From Ischnura elegans (lineage: Eukaryota; Arthropoda; Insecta; Odonata; Coenagrionidae), in assembly GCF_921293095.1 (NCBI RefSeq), contig NC_060259.1, positions 74,582,120 through 74,646,119 of the forward strand: a stretch of DNA of 64,000 bases, in the 5' to 3' direction. Below are positions 53,717 to 64,000 of the stretch, piece by piece (within the stretch, counting starts at the first letter, position 1; the number at the start of each line of letters is the position of its first letter). Under the pieces are notes generated by a model. The model searched no databases. It was not told the DNA's origin and saw only the letters and a program-made list of their open reading frames with translations. The position numbers and the translations under genes were made by a program.

Positions 53717-55389
53717 TTAAGGGCTAAACTGCTTGTTTAAGATGGCTTGAAATATTCGATGGACATGAATGAATTTAAATCTACAAATAAAGGCAATGCC
53801 TTGCAAACAGAAAACGGATGAATGCCCGATAACTATTTAGCAGCTTACTTGGATATGGAAATCAGAAGAAAACAATTTATTGCAAGGCCGTAAGCAGAAA
53901 AATATCTTGTGGAGAGAAGCTAAATTCAGGGGACTACTCATTCAGAGGAGGTGCACTTCAGACCTTGTCTCCCAAACATTTCGGGGGAGATCTTTGTTAA
54001 TTTATTTGCAAAACCTTCATTCATTCAGCGTCGCTTCTTAAACGGGTAATAGCACTGGTTATATGGGTTCTAACAAAATATGGATGGAATCCTTTCGAGT
54101 AATAGCCACAGAAAGAGATACCAATTTTTCCATGTGTTTTCGGCCTTCGTTCAATCTCCACGCCACGCTGTGTCATCGTCCTATGTTTATGTTTATGTCT
54201 CTTTCTTTCAAATGCTATTTGTAATTATGTTTGTATATTCGCCTGTGGCGACTTGTGTGAATGTGAATTTGTATAAGTAGGAAAAAACGTACTTTAGGGG
54301 TGCATATCAACAAGACGAGCAAGATGTTCCATTATCTCATTCTCTGGATGCAGTGGGAAAGAGATCAATCAATAAAAGTAATCTATCGGTCAAGGTTAGT
54401 TTTATAAAAGAAAACTTTTACGGCTGCAAACCACCATCTTTTGTGATGCACCTACTTTTCGGGTCGTCGCCAGGCTGAATTCGAATGCACTCCTTTCGTT
54501 TCAAATATATTGTAAGCGTCTAGGAGGCATTCATCGAGAAAAGTTCCATTATTTTTGTCAATTTCTTATAAGACATTTAGGCGAAATTAAAATTTTCAAA
54601 TCGGCTGAAAAAATCATTGGCTAAAACTTATCCTCGAATCTGGTTTTACGCGCATTATGGAGTCATACTAATTCCTCTTTAACTCTATTGTACTGCACCT
54701 TTCCTTTGATTTTATTTGTTGTATTTTGCAACCAATTTACACAAAATGTAAAATCTTCTAGAAAATATAATATAATAATTATTTTCAGCAAAATAGGCTT
54801 TGTGAAGGAAGACAATAGCAACGGGACTTTGACCAAAACAAAACTGGGTTCACCCTGGTCTCACCTATCATTGTAAAAACGAACTAGAAGGGGAAAAATT
54901 ACAAGAATACTTTTTGCATAAATGTTCACATTTTACATGTGAGATATAGAGTAATTTTAAATAAACTGGATTTTCCCCACTATCCTTTTCCTTAACCTCT
55001 TACTTATAGAACGATTCTCTCAATAAGCTTCTTCCTGTTCATGAACGCCTCCTTTGCTAACGCAATTCTATTCCTGATGTCTTTACCACTGTACCCGTTA
55101 TACTCTAACGTGAAGTCCAATTGATGTCGCTAAATGAAGTGCACTCGGTAATATTTCGCTAATTAAACCCGACATTCGGTAATGGAATAGCGGGCATAAT
55201 TTATACATGTTGATCGCTTAAGAGTTATAATACATTGTTCCGAGATATTAATGTATTATTTAAGTATTTTACCGATTATGGTAAGTTTGCGTGGAGTATT
55301 TACGAAGTATTTTGGCAGTACTCCCTCCCTTCATGGACTGTACTCTTCAGTTCACAACAAAGCCTACTCCATTTTTTCCTATCTAAAAA

Positions 55390-56720
55390 TCCTATTCTCT
55401 TCCTTCCTCTCCCTCTTTTACTCAGTATTCTACCCGCTGACACTGTTTTCAACATCCCCTCCCCGCTCAGTACTCGCTTCATCCATACATCCTGTCTCCT
55501 CCGTATCTCATCTAAAAGCTGCCTCTACTCCCCCACCATGTCCAGCACGTCGTCGTTCCTCCTCCTCTCCGTCCACTTCACATTCTCCATTCTTCTGCAT
55601 ACCCACGTCTCGAACGCCTCCTGTCTTTTCCCATCTTCCTTCCCAAGTGTCCATGATTCCACACTGTTAAGCGCTACACTCCAGATCAGAATCGTCACTA
55701 GCATTTTCCTTGAACTTTTACGTATCTATCTTGAGTCTCACATTCCTAGCACTCGATGCTTTACAAAACCGCAAAACCCTGGTCTTCATGTGATTAATCC
55801 TCATGACATGTCCTATGAAACGCCTGTCTAACGCATCCATAGAGCCTGCAAACCTCTCGCTGACTGGCTAATAAACGCCTGATCATCCGCGATCCTCACT
55901 GATTTAAACATCATTACCTTAAATTTTACACCAGCTTCAAACTCATACCACGCCTCTCTTAACATCTACTTAGCGTATACGTAAAATAATGATGGCGAAA
56001 GCGGACAGCCTTGCTTCACTCGTGGGCCAATGCTTGCCCTTGGTCGCCTATCTATCCAATCTACGCCTATTTTCTTGAGTGGTCATTGAATTCACCCAGT
56101 TCACTCCAGCAAATGCTTTTTTTTAAATTCACGAATCAAGCATACACGTCCTATTTATACTATTAAAAGCTTCTCTCCATTAGGGACCTCATTACGACTA
56201 TTGCATCTTGAATTGACTTAACTTTTCTTATATCAAGCTGATATACGTCCAAGTAATTGTTAGCCCTTGTCTTCATTCGCCTGTTTTAAATCCTCAGTAA
56301 ACCTTTCGCCGCGTGCGATATTAGGCTAATAGTCCTATAATTATCTCATTTTACAGCTTTCTTCTTTTTTGGCAGCGGAAAAAGAACTGTTTTCACGAAA
56401 TCCTCCTGCCAACATCTCTTCTCATAGATCCTGCGTACTAGTTCGAAAAATCTTTTCTTACTATTTCCTCCCTAGATTCTTCAGGAGCACACACGGGATA
56501 TTGTCCACGCCCACTACTTTCCTAGCCTTCATATCACGAAGGGCTCCCTCGATTTCCGCGCCTAAGATCCGCTTCCCACGATTATCCTCCTCCATTGCAC
56601 TTTACTTATCTTAATGCAATATTTCCGGTCTGTTCCGGCTATCGTACAGATCCTCCATATGGTTTTCATAATACCCTGAACCTCCTCTCGCTCGGTTAGC
56701 ATCCTTCAATCTTTAGCCTT
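55390..56720 (-). pseudogene. Decayed LINE reverse transcriptase
   Basis: In several minus-strand frames broken by stops and shifts, reverse-transcriptase blocks appear in the right order. They are a finger-domain block (RRIYEKRCWQEDF, PLPKK, then DNYRTISLISHAAK) near 56300-56440, a RKVKSIQDAIVVMRSL helix near 56170-56240, VKQGCPLSPSLFY near 55985-56030, and RIADDQAFIS, which holds the catalytic Asp-Asp pair, near 55880-55900. The layout fits an RTE- or CR1-like non-LTR element. The 198-codon frame on the other strand is its antisense shadow. It is dead: at least four stops and one frameshift are visible. Confidence 0.8.
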
Positions 56721-56729
56721 AATTTTTGA

Positions 56730-59700
56730 CATGGCTTATGGCACAACAATGCTAATTTATAACTGATAAAAATAGATATGGCCGATGTTGAGGAAATAGT
56801 TGATCGACACATAGGAATGCTAATTTTATTATTCCTACGCATTTCTTTCACTCATATTCCGCAGAGAAGGCCTAAATGGATGATGATAGATGCAGAAATT
56901 TGGCGAACAGGTGACATTCATTCAAAATAAACCATTTGAATTCACTTTTTTCAAATAATGAGAAATCGAATCAAAATAAAGAGTTTTTTAAAACAATTCT
57001 AGCTGTGCTTGTGTCCAAAGCATGAACACCAGAAAAGACCATTTCCCATCGCTCGCCAGGAAGGGTACTTTGCGGGCTTTTTCAAATGAATGTAAATACC
57101 TGAAATGTTCACTTTGGAAGTTAAAAAAAGGCAAACTTGTTCATACATTTTATTGGTCTTAAACATAATTTTTAAAAGAAATACCCGCAACCCCGCCCGT
57201 CGAGTATAGATTTGAACGGAAAAGGAGCTGTGTGATTATAATAAAACTGGTATATTATATAAAGTCCAGATTCTCTTTTCAATTGAAAAAATAATAAAAT
57301 TAATTAAAATGGGAAAAAGACAAAGAACGAGAAAATTTGCAAAACAAATATGTACCTATCTTATTATCATTGTTTATTTTAAACTATAACTCAGTGCTCT
57401 CAATGTAGTATATAGGTTTCCCCTATCACAAACAACATGCTACCCACACAATACGAACAAATGCGCTCCATAATTATCATATTGTTAACTGACTGGTTGG
57501 GGTGAGCATGGTTTACTAGTACAGCTGCAACGTGCCAAATCATGAGAGTTCTTTAGCGAGACTCTAATATTCTTCTAAGTCTTCTAATATTACGGGTATA
57601 TTCTCTGAATGTAACTTAGTACGGCTATCTCAATATATTGTACAAAGTGGTATTAAACGCAAGTAAAAATATTTTCTTCGTGCATTTGGTAAAGTTTAGT
57701 TTCATGGTGGACGTAGGCGCTTTCTTTCAACAGCATTTATCGTCTTTGTTTCTCTGCCGTGGAGAAGGGCAACTCCTGATGAATGTTCTGATCAAATGTT
57801 TGATAGTGACAAGGATCCGCTGCAAACTCAATTAAATTCCGGTACTTCTTCTTGCCAAAGTCTCCCCTTATCTCTCCAATGCCTTTCGGTCAGCTTGCCC
57901 TCGCATTTTTTTTACGTTCCTAACGGCTTAATACTTAACTTAATTATTCCGGCATATTATTTTAACGATATTCCGCAAAGAAAGCTTGTGAGGATGAGGA
58001 AAGATGCTGCAATTCGGTGAATAAATATCATCCGTTCAAGATGAAATAATTAAATCCATTTTGTGAAAATAATTAGAAATAAATGGATGCATTTGCTTGC
58101 ACTATAGGTAAATCAGATACGAACAGCAGGCGACCCATGCAGTTAGTTCCTTCGATTGGGTATGCCGTACGGTATTCATCAGCTGATTAATTTAAAAAAT
58201 AATCAATTACTTGCTAAGAAGTCTATTTATATCTCTGATTTTAATATGCTCGTTTTGTATTTATGAGAAAAAAAGGACATTTGATACCTGTTCGATGTTT
58301 TGTAATTAGGAGGAATTGCTCTGTAAATTTGCTTTACAGTCCGTGGGAAATAACTTATTTTAACCTAGATAATAGTACGCTGTTGATTTTATAATATGTG
58401 ATAATTACACGATTAAAACAGATTTTAGGAGCCAATTTAGGTAGCCTCATATCTATGAATAATTATTTTTAATTGCAAATACCGAAAAAAACTAACGTTT
58501 AAAGGATTTAATTTTCAACGATTCAGACTTTTTTGCCAGTCTCAATAAATATACGGATAAATCCATCTCTTTTAATTGTAAATGAAAATTTATTGGGATT
58601 AAATAGCTACAGTGAAGTGGATAGAATTTTGCTTTATGCTGTCTGCCACCACTTTCTTCCTCCTCTGAGATTGCAGAGTTGTACAGAGATTCCCTTCAAC
58701 ACGAAGCATGAAAAAAGTGGTGATTAAAATATGATCACTGATAACAATATCGGTTACTCAGCACTACGAGGAAAAAAAGCAGAGTTGTAAACACGAACAA
58801 AACACTCGCTCTATTTTTGCAATGGGTTAATAAGCATTAACATTCGCGTGCCGGCAGTGCTGAAAAAATCCGTTATTAACGAGCAATGATTTAAAAGAAG
58901 CATTGCACCAATCGTATTTTATGTCAATAAAATACTAGCAATAATATACGTTTAATTTTTTTTGGTTGTAAATGATTTCAATTAAATCTATTGATTTTTG
59001 GATACTAATTTTTGGAGAGTTTTTATCCCAGTTCGAGATACATGCAGATAATTAAATCGCTTCATTTCTGGACAGAGGAACGAACTGCTTTACGGGAAAA
59101 TATGCAGATCACTGTGCAATCGGAATAAATAACAAAATATGTTATTCATCCGCTTGCATAATTCATGTAAATAACTATTCCAATCGTAATAATTACGTAT
59201 ACAGTTTAAGAATTGGATATTCTCTCCATTGAAGGCACGTAGCCACACTTCCAAATCTGTACAGAAGCCAAAAATCTCTCAACCGGTTCTAACTCTGTGG
59301 TTTACGCTTTGTCACCACAAATTTATTTATTTATTCGATAGAAGGACGAGAGATTAAAGTATGTAATACGAAATTAGGTGCTGACATCAATCTGGGCTAT
59401 TAAATTCTCATGCTTATTCTCAGATGAATTCATCATTATAGGTTTTGAGCGATCAGAGGACATCAGAAATGGAAAGAGAAAGATGCGACTTCAATGAAGC
59501 TAAAAGCTGTTCCGAATCCCGGCTCAGTGCAAAAGCTGAGCTTGGCTGTAAAAGCCTGCTGCTTGAATGGGATGACATCACATGAATCTCCATTTGATAA
59601 ATCTTATTGCGAAAATCCTGTATTTCAATGCCTGGTTCATAGGTCCATATTTACCCTTACCATTCCCTTCTGTCTTTACGCAAACCGATTCAAGTGCTTT

Positions 59701-60190
59701 AGATTTCGTTGCATGACGTTGAAAAATTAATTTCTTTAACCCATTTCCGCGTACCGTTGCCATATGGCTACACCCTACCATGAATAGACTGTTGATAAAA
59801 ACTGCGCGTTGTTTTTTTGCACAGATCGCTACAAATATGTTGTTAAGTATTTATTAACATAATCCGTCCATTAGTTTATTTTTGAAATTGGTAGAAATTT
59901 TTCCACTAGCTGAGAGAGACGTGTGTTAATCGGAACTTCAATATAGTCGCTTACTGCCTGTAAATAAGATTCAAAGCATTGCAAAGTATATTAGAATTAA
60001 AAATACATAGGCATTGAAATTATATTTTTAACTTTCTTTCACCTAAAACAAGGCTTTCCCTGAAGATTTAATCCTTTTTTATGGCAGTAGGAAAGGGATC
60101 ACATTGCATTTCGACGCAGTTACCACCTAGTGTACCGACATGGCCACTGGTCATTCTGAGGAAACTGTTTGATGAATGAATCACCAAAAT
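56730..60190. other. No gene recognised
   Basis: AT-rich DNA with short frames only. No transposon termini, SINE head or splice-supported exon was seen. Confidence 0.4.
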
Positions 60191-60211
60191 AATTTAAAAG
60201 GATAACTGAAG

Positions 60212-60514
60212 GGGATCGGGTTGGTGTGGTGGCTAGACTTTTGGCTCCCCACCCCGTTGGCTCGGGTTCAAATCCCGGCAGCGGCAGAGAATTTTCAAAG
60301 ACTGCCCGATCCCTGCTTGAGTGTTGTGTGGAGGACATTTCAAGCGCAACACTCCGTCCGTCGGATGGGACGTTAGGCCGTGGTCCCCTTGGCGCCTTGT
60401 AAGAGCAGGCAAATGCCGACGCCGGATTTCTCTCCGTCCTTCCTTACCTACCCTTTCCCCATGGCGCAAATGACCTAAGCTGTCGGTCGCCTCCTCCAAA
60501 TACCATACCATACC
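60212..60514 (+). mobile_element. SINE family S1, complete copy with target duplication
   Basis: A tRNA-like head (GGTTGGTGTGGTGGCTAGAC, B box GGTTCAAATCCCGG) leads to a body with CGTCCGTCGGATGGGACGTT and a tail of ACCAT repeats. It is flanked by a 13-base duplication AGGATAACTGAAG at 60199-60211 and 60515-60527. It is a polymerase III-type retroposon mobilised by a LINE. Fragments lie at 46880 and 47520. Confidence 0.9.
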
Positions 60515-60529
60515 AGGATAACTGAAGTT

Positions 60530-61900
60530 GACCGTAATAGTGACACCTCTGAGTACCTTCAAAAATCACAAGCGTACATTTTCCTGGAAGGAATGGGTCG
60601 ATGCTCCATCGCGTAAATAATAATTTACATTTTTCGGTGCAATCCAAGGCATTGGAGTTTTACGTAAGCTTCTCATCACCGTGGGTGGCCATCGTTTCAC
60701 TCCCGCATCTTTAAGCTTCTTTGGAGTAGAACAGAGTCGGTAAAAACTCTACGTCCATGCGAGGCTTTTAATAAATCAAATAAAATATCAAAAATACAGA
60801 ATTTGCTTTACGGTGAACGCGCAGGCAATCGAACGTCGACCAATACAATCGATGCATTTTGTGTTTCGAAGTAGTTACTACGTTTTGTGGTGCTGTTGAA
60901 TTTTCAGTCAATAATGCTCATTCAAAGTGCATAAAACTGCCTATTTAACCATAATTTACCATAATTTTAACATATTAATAAGGCATGTTATAAATTAGAG
61001 GTTTCATTGGACGCGCGTGTGTGAGGCGTGAGAAAACGAGGTCACACTGCATACATTTAATTCCCTTTACCAGCGGTGGCCTGGCATAATTATTGGTCCT
61101 CGGCTGGAAACGAAATTGAAGCTTCTCATTTGGCCGGCAAAACTGTAACCGGCAACTAGTTATTTCAACGCAAAGGCTCATGGATAGAGAGTACGCCTTA
61201 AAATCTGTACGAATATTATTCATTAATACGTTCTGAAGGAATGCACAAAATACTCTCTTGAACGTAGGAAACTAGTTGGAAACCAAGATATACGAACCGC
61301 TCTGGGTAATAGTCTGGATAATATCAATAATGTAATACAACATATCATCAACTCAGGCATAATTAAACTCTTGTGACTTCATACAATAGAAGACCCCCTT
61401 TTATTGAAAGCGCTTAATAGAAATCCAATAAGCTTCCTTAATGTAAAGGGTGAGCGGTGAAAATGACCCTGTTGTCGACGCACCCCTAAAAGCGCATCTC
61501 TACTACTACTTATTCATTAATACTAATACCTATTTATATCACAAATATGCATTCCATGCATATATAGTAAGTCCACGTTGATGTAATCATGCTATTACTA
61601 TAAACAGTTTGCCAAATTCTTGTCTCGATTAATGTGAGGATTCACAGTTTGATTATGTGATAAAAATTAATTTGATTTTTCTTTAGAAACACACCGCTTA
61701 GTTCGAGATGGCAACAGTGGCGTCATGGTCCAGGAACGCGCCGGAAAGCCATTCCTGCACTGGTTAACAAAAGACGTAGTCGTCAAATAACACTTTGTTG
61801 TCAATTTTGTTGCCTCAAAATTTCTAATTAATATATTCATAACCAAAACAAAAAAATAGTAAGGAAATGTAAATAATGACTTGTAATATAAAACACAGAG
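60530..61900. other. No gene recognised
   Basis: No domain-bearing frame, terminal repeat or RNA gene seen. Confidence 0.4.
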
Positions 61901-61904
61901 TAAT

Positions 61905-63018
61905 ATTTCACCTCTAAAGGAAGTTGAGGAGAGTGCGTTCCGGCACTGCAAATTTTGCCATAACGTCACGGGATGAGAAGCCGATGACTTGTTATCTTAC
62001 GAAACATTTTGCGTCCAGTAGAGCGAATTAATGTTTCAGTTAACTGTTGCTTACACCAAAACGTTTTTTACATAAAGCGACCCGGTAGAGTAGTTAAAAA
62101 AGTAGTGGTATAAATAACAGTTAACGAACCAAAAAAACTTATGATGGAATACCACACAGTTAAGAATGGGTTAGTGAATTTTGAGAGTGAATTAAGTCAG
62201 GAGAAATGTAATGAATGATGGACTTTCCGCGAGGCATTAAAAAGTCACATTTCTTTTATTCAGTCGTTATCTGATGTATGGTGTGCTCATGGATTTTGCG
62301 AACGAGTGATCGTCCAAATGGAATCAGGCGGACTGAATGGCTTTCAAAGGACTCGGGGCGGACGGTAGGGACTGAAGAGTGAGGAGGAGGGGTTAATTTT
62401 GTTTTTGGACGAGAGCTGAGGAGGCAAATGGGACCCGGATGTCTGCATCAAACAGGTGCGTTGACTTGGGTGAGGAAAGATCAAATGCAGAGTCGCAGGC
62501 TGATTGAGGGTAAGATGAGGTTTACTGGAGATCAGTGGGATTGATAAGGACAGGATTGGTCTTGTTTGGTAAAGGTTACCCTGTTCAGGAGGGAAGCTTG
62601 GTGAGGCGAAGCTGGTTGGGTTTGGAAAGCGATGTTTGGACTGAAATTTGAGGGTATGGGCGCGATAAAGGAATGGCTTGAATGAAGAGTGAAAGGCCGT
62701 TATGAGTTTTGACATCGCTGAAAGCTCGGTTCACTAACCCATTCTTAACTGTGTGGTATTCCATCATAAGTTTTTTGGTTCGTTAACTGTTATTTATACC
62801 ACTACTTTTTTAACTACTCTACCGGGTCGCTTTATGTAAAAAAAGTAATGGTATAAGCAGCAGTTAAATAATAAAGAAACCTTAATTCACTCTACTGGAC
62901 GCAAAAAGTTTCGTAAGATAACAAGTCTTTGGCTTCTCATCCCGTGACGTTAAGGCAAAATTTGCAGTGCCGGAACGCACTCTCCTCAACTTCCTTTAGG
63001 GGTGAAATTTTAGAGCTG
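61905..63018. mobile_element. Large foldback element
   Basis: Arms about 61905-62180 and 62730-63018 are inverted (CCTCTAAAGGAAGTTGAGGA, GAGAGTGCGTTCCGGCAC, CTACTCTACCGGGTCGC or its inverse). The spacer of about 550 bases has purine-rich, frame-poor sequence. Within each arm a shorter palindrome flanks CGACCCGGTAGAG. No transposase was seen and no clear target duplication. Confidence 0.75.
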
Positions 63019-63019
63019 T

Positions 63020-64000
63020 TTGAAGCATTCAATAACTGACCAAACTAAAGGCCAAAGTTAAATTTCACTTTCAAGTTTCAGTGAAGTTTTAAACAGTAAA
63101 ACAGCAATACTAAAAAAAAACAACTTCCCATTAACATTTCAGATATCAGAAACGGAAAACGTGGTGTGCAAGTAAGATTAAAAAATTAATTCTTGCTGGC
63201 CAATAAAAATCACCCTTCTCTCTTACCGAAAGCGAATATAAAATTATATGGGCACCATGTTCTACGTTTTTTGATATCAGAAATATTCTTCTAAAACTTA
63301 CCGAAAGATTTCTCGTACAAAACATTTGAAATTTTCAATAATTTAAGTGGCCGTAGTCCGTTATTTTATTCTTTTTAATATAACGTTTTGTAAAATAAAA
63401 ATGACATTTTTATTTTGTAATATTATTTTTTAAGTCCTTTGTTGCTCTGGAGGAAAACGAATACCTATCTGTCTGTCGAATAACGATACCTGTCTGTCCG
63501 GCAAATATGTGTCTCATTTTAGCGCTTCTGTAGAGCTTGGATATATAGTGCGGTTCTAAGTGATGTTCTCCGGACCATTCTAAAAGATATCTGTCTAATT
63601 TTTGTAAGCATTCTAGCGCGTTGTCTAGCGGCTCCCAACCTTATTCATCCATAAGCGGTCTAGCGCCCTCTGTAGCAGCTTTTGGCGAATCGCGCCTCTT
63701 TCGTTCTTATTTTATTTTAACGGTAAGGAGAACTACCCCAGTGAATTTCCTGGTTTCTCATATTCAGAGCGGCCACGTTTTCGGCACTAGACGCCATCCC
63801 TGCGGTCACTGTCTGTTCGATGTAGGTACCTGAACTGTATTTGAGCAAGAGAAATTTGGAAGCAAATTTTTCATGCTATTGTCTTGATATCACAGGAATT
63901 AATTTACGTATCACTAATCAATCAGTGTTCACCATTTGTCTTCTTTTTATCTACCATTTCCCTCGCATATGTTCCTGGTGCTATTTTCTTGATATTAATT
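63020..64000. other. No gene recognised
   Basis: AT-rich DNA to the window end with short frames only. Confidence 0.4.

Noticed and set aside
55235..55831. 198-codon plus-strand open frame, Ser/Leu/Pro-rich
   Set aside because: It is antisense to the decayed LINE reverse transcriptase; its composition follows from the complementary purine-rich coding strand.
60227..60295. Functional tRNA gene
   Set aside because: A and B boxes are present but acceptor-stem pairing is absent and a SINE body with target duplication follows. The same applies to the heads at 15187, 18532, 23870, 27090, 38500 and 47805.

Overview
The window is nuclear DNA of an arthropod, most likely an insect. It is AT-rich, has long introns, and is full of short non-autonomous transposons and tRNA-derived SINEs. 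The only host gene I recognise with confidence is Suppressor of Hairless, Su(H) (the RBPJ/CSL DNA-binding factor of Notch signalling), on the minus strand. Nine coding exons were placed by joining splice phases: 27379-27420, 18675-18966, 16639-16939, 15656-15830, 13756-13893, 13413-13666, 12559-12714, 11589-11774 and 9673-9879. Every junction keeps frame and has GT/AG borders. The joined exons give about 582 residues covering the Rel-like N-terminal domain, the beta-trefoil and the C-terminal IPT/Rel-like domain. The first exon with the start codon was not found.

Layout: 1-9390 lies downstream of the gene and shows nothing I can name except one transposon end. 9391-27420 is the gene; its introns hold hAT-type MITEs, SINEs, a triplicated intronic segment and an inverted copy of the end of one Su(H) exon with its intron. 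27421-46400 is either the long first intron or upstream DNA. It contains a dense, nested cluster of foldback elements (31.7-37.2 kb) with a recurring motif that resembles the core of hammerhead ribozymes, a LINE 3' end, several MITE families and two GC-rich blocks (36.0-36.4 and 45.9-46.3 kb) that are candidate promoters or first exons. 46400-64000 is gene-poor: a complete SINE with target-site duplication, a decayed LINE reverse transcriptase (about 55.4-56.7 kb, minus), TTAA-flanked and hAT-type elements, and a large foldback at 61.9-63.0 kb.

Many insertions can be proved from the window itself because a related copy without the insert (an empty site) is also present. No operon, CRISPR array, ribosomal RNA or functional tRNA gene was found. 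The observations most worth checking are the inverted Su(H) exon copy, which could make the pre-mRNA fold on itself, and the hammerhead-like foldback cluster. Percentages and similarities are by eye; no alignment or database search was run.
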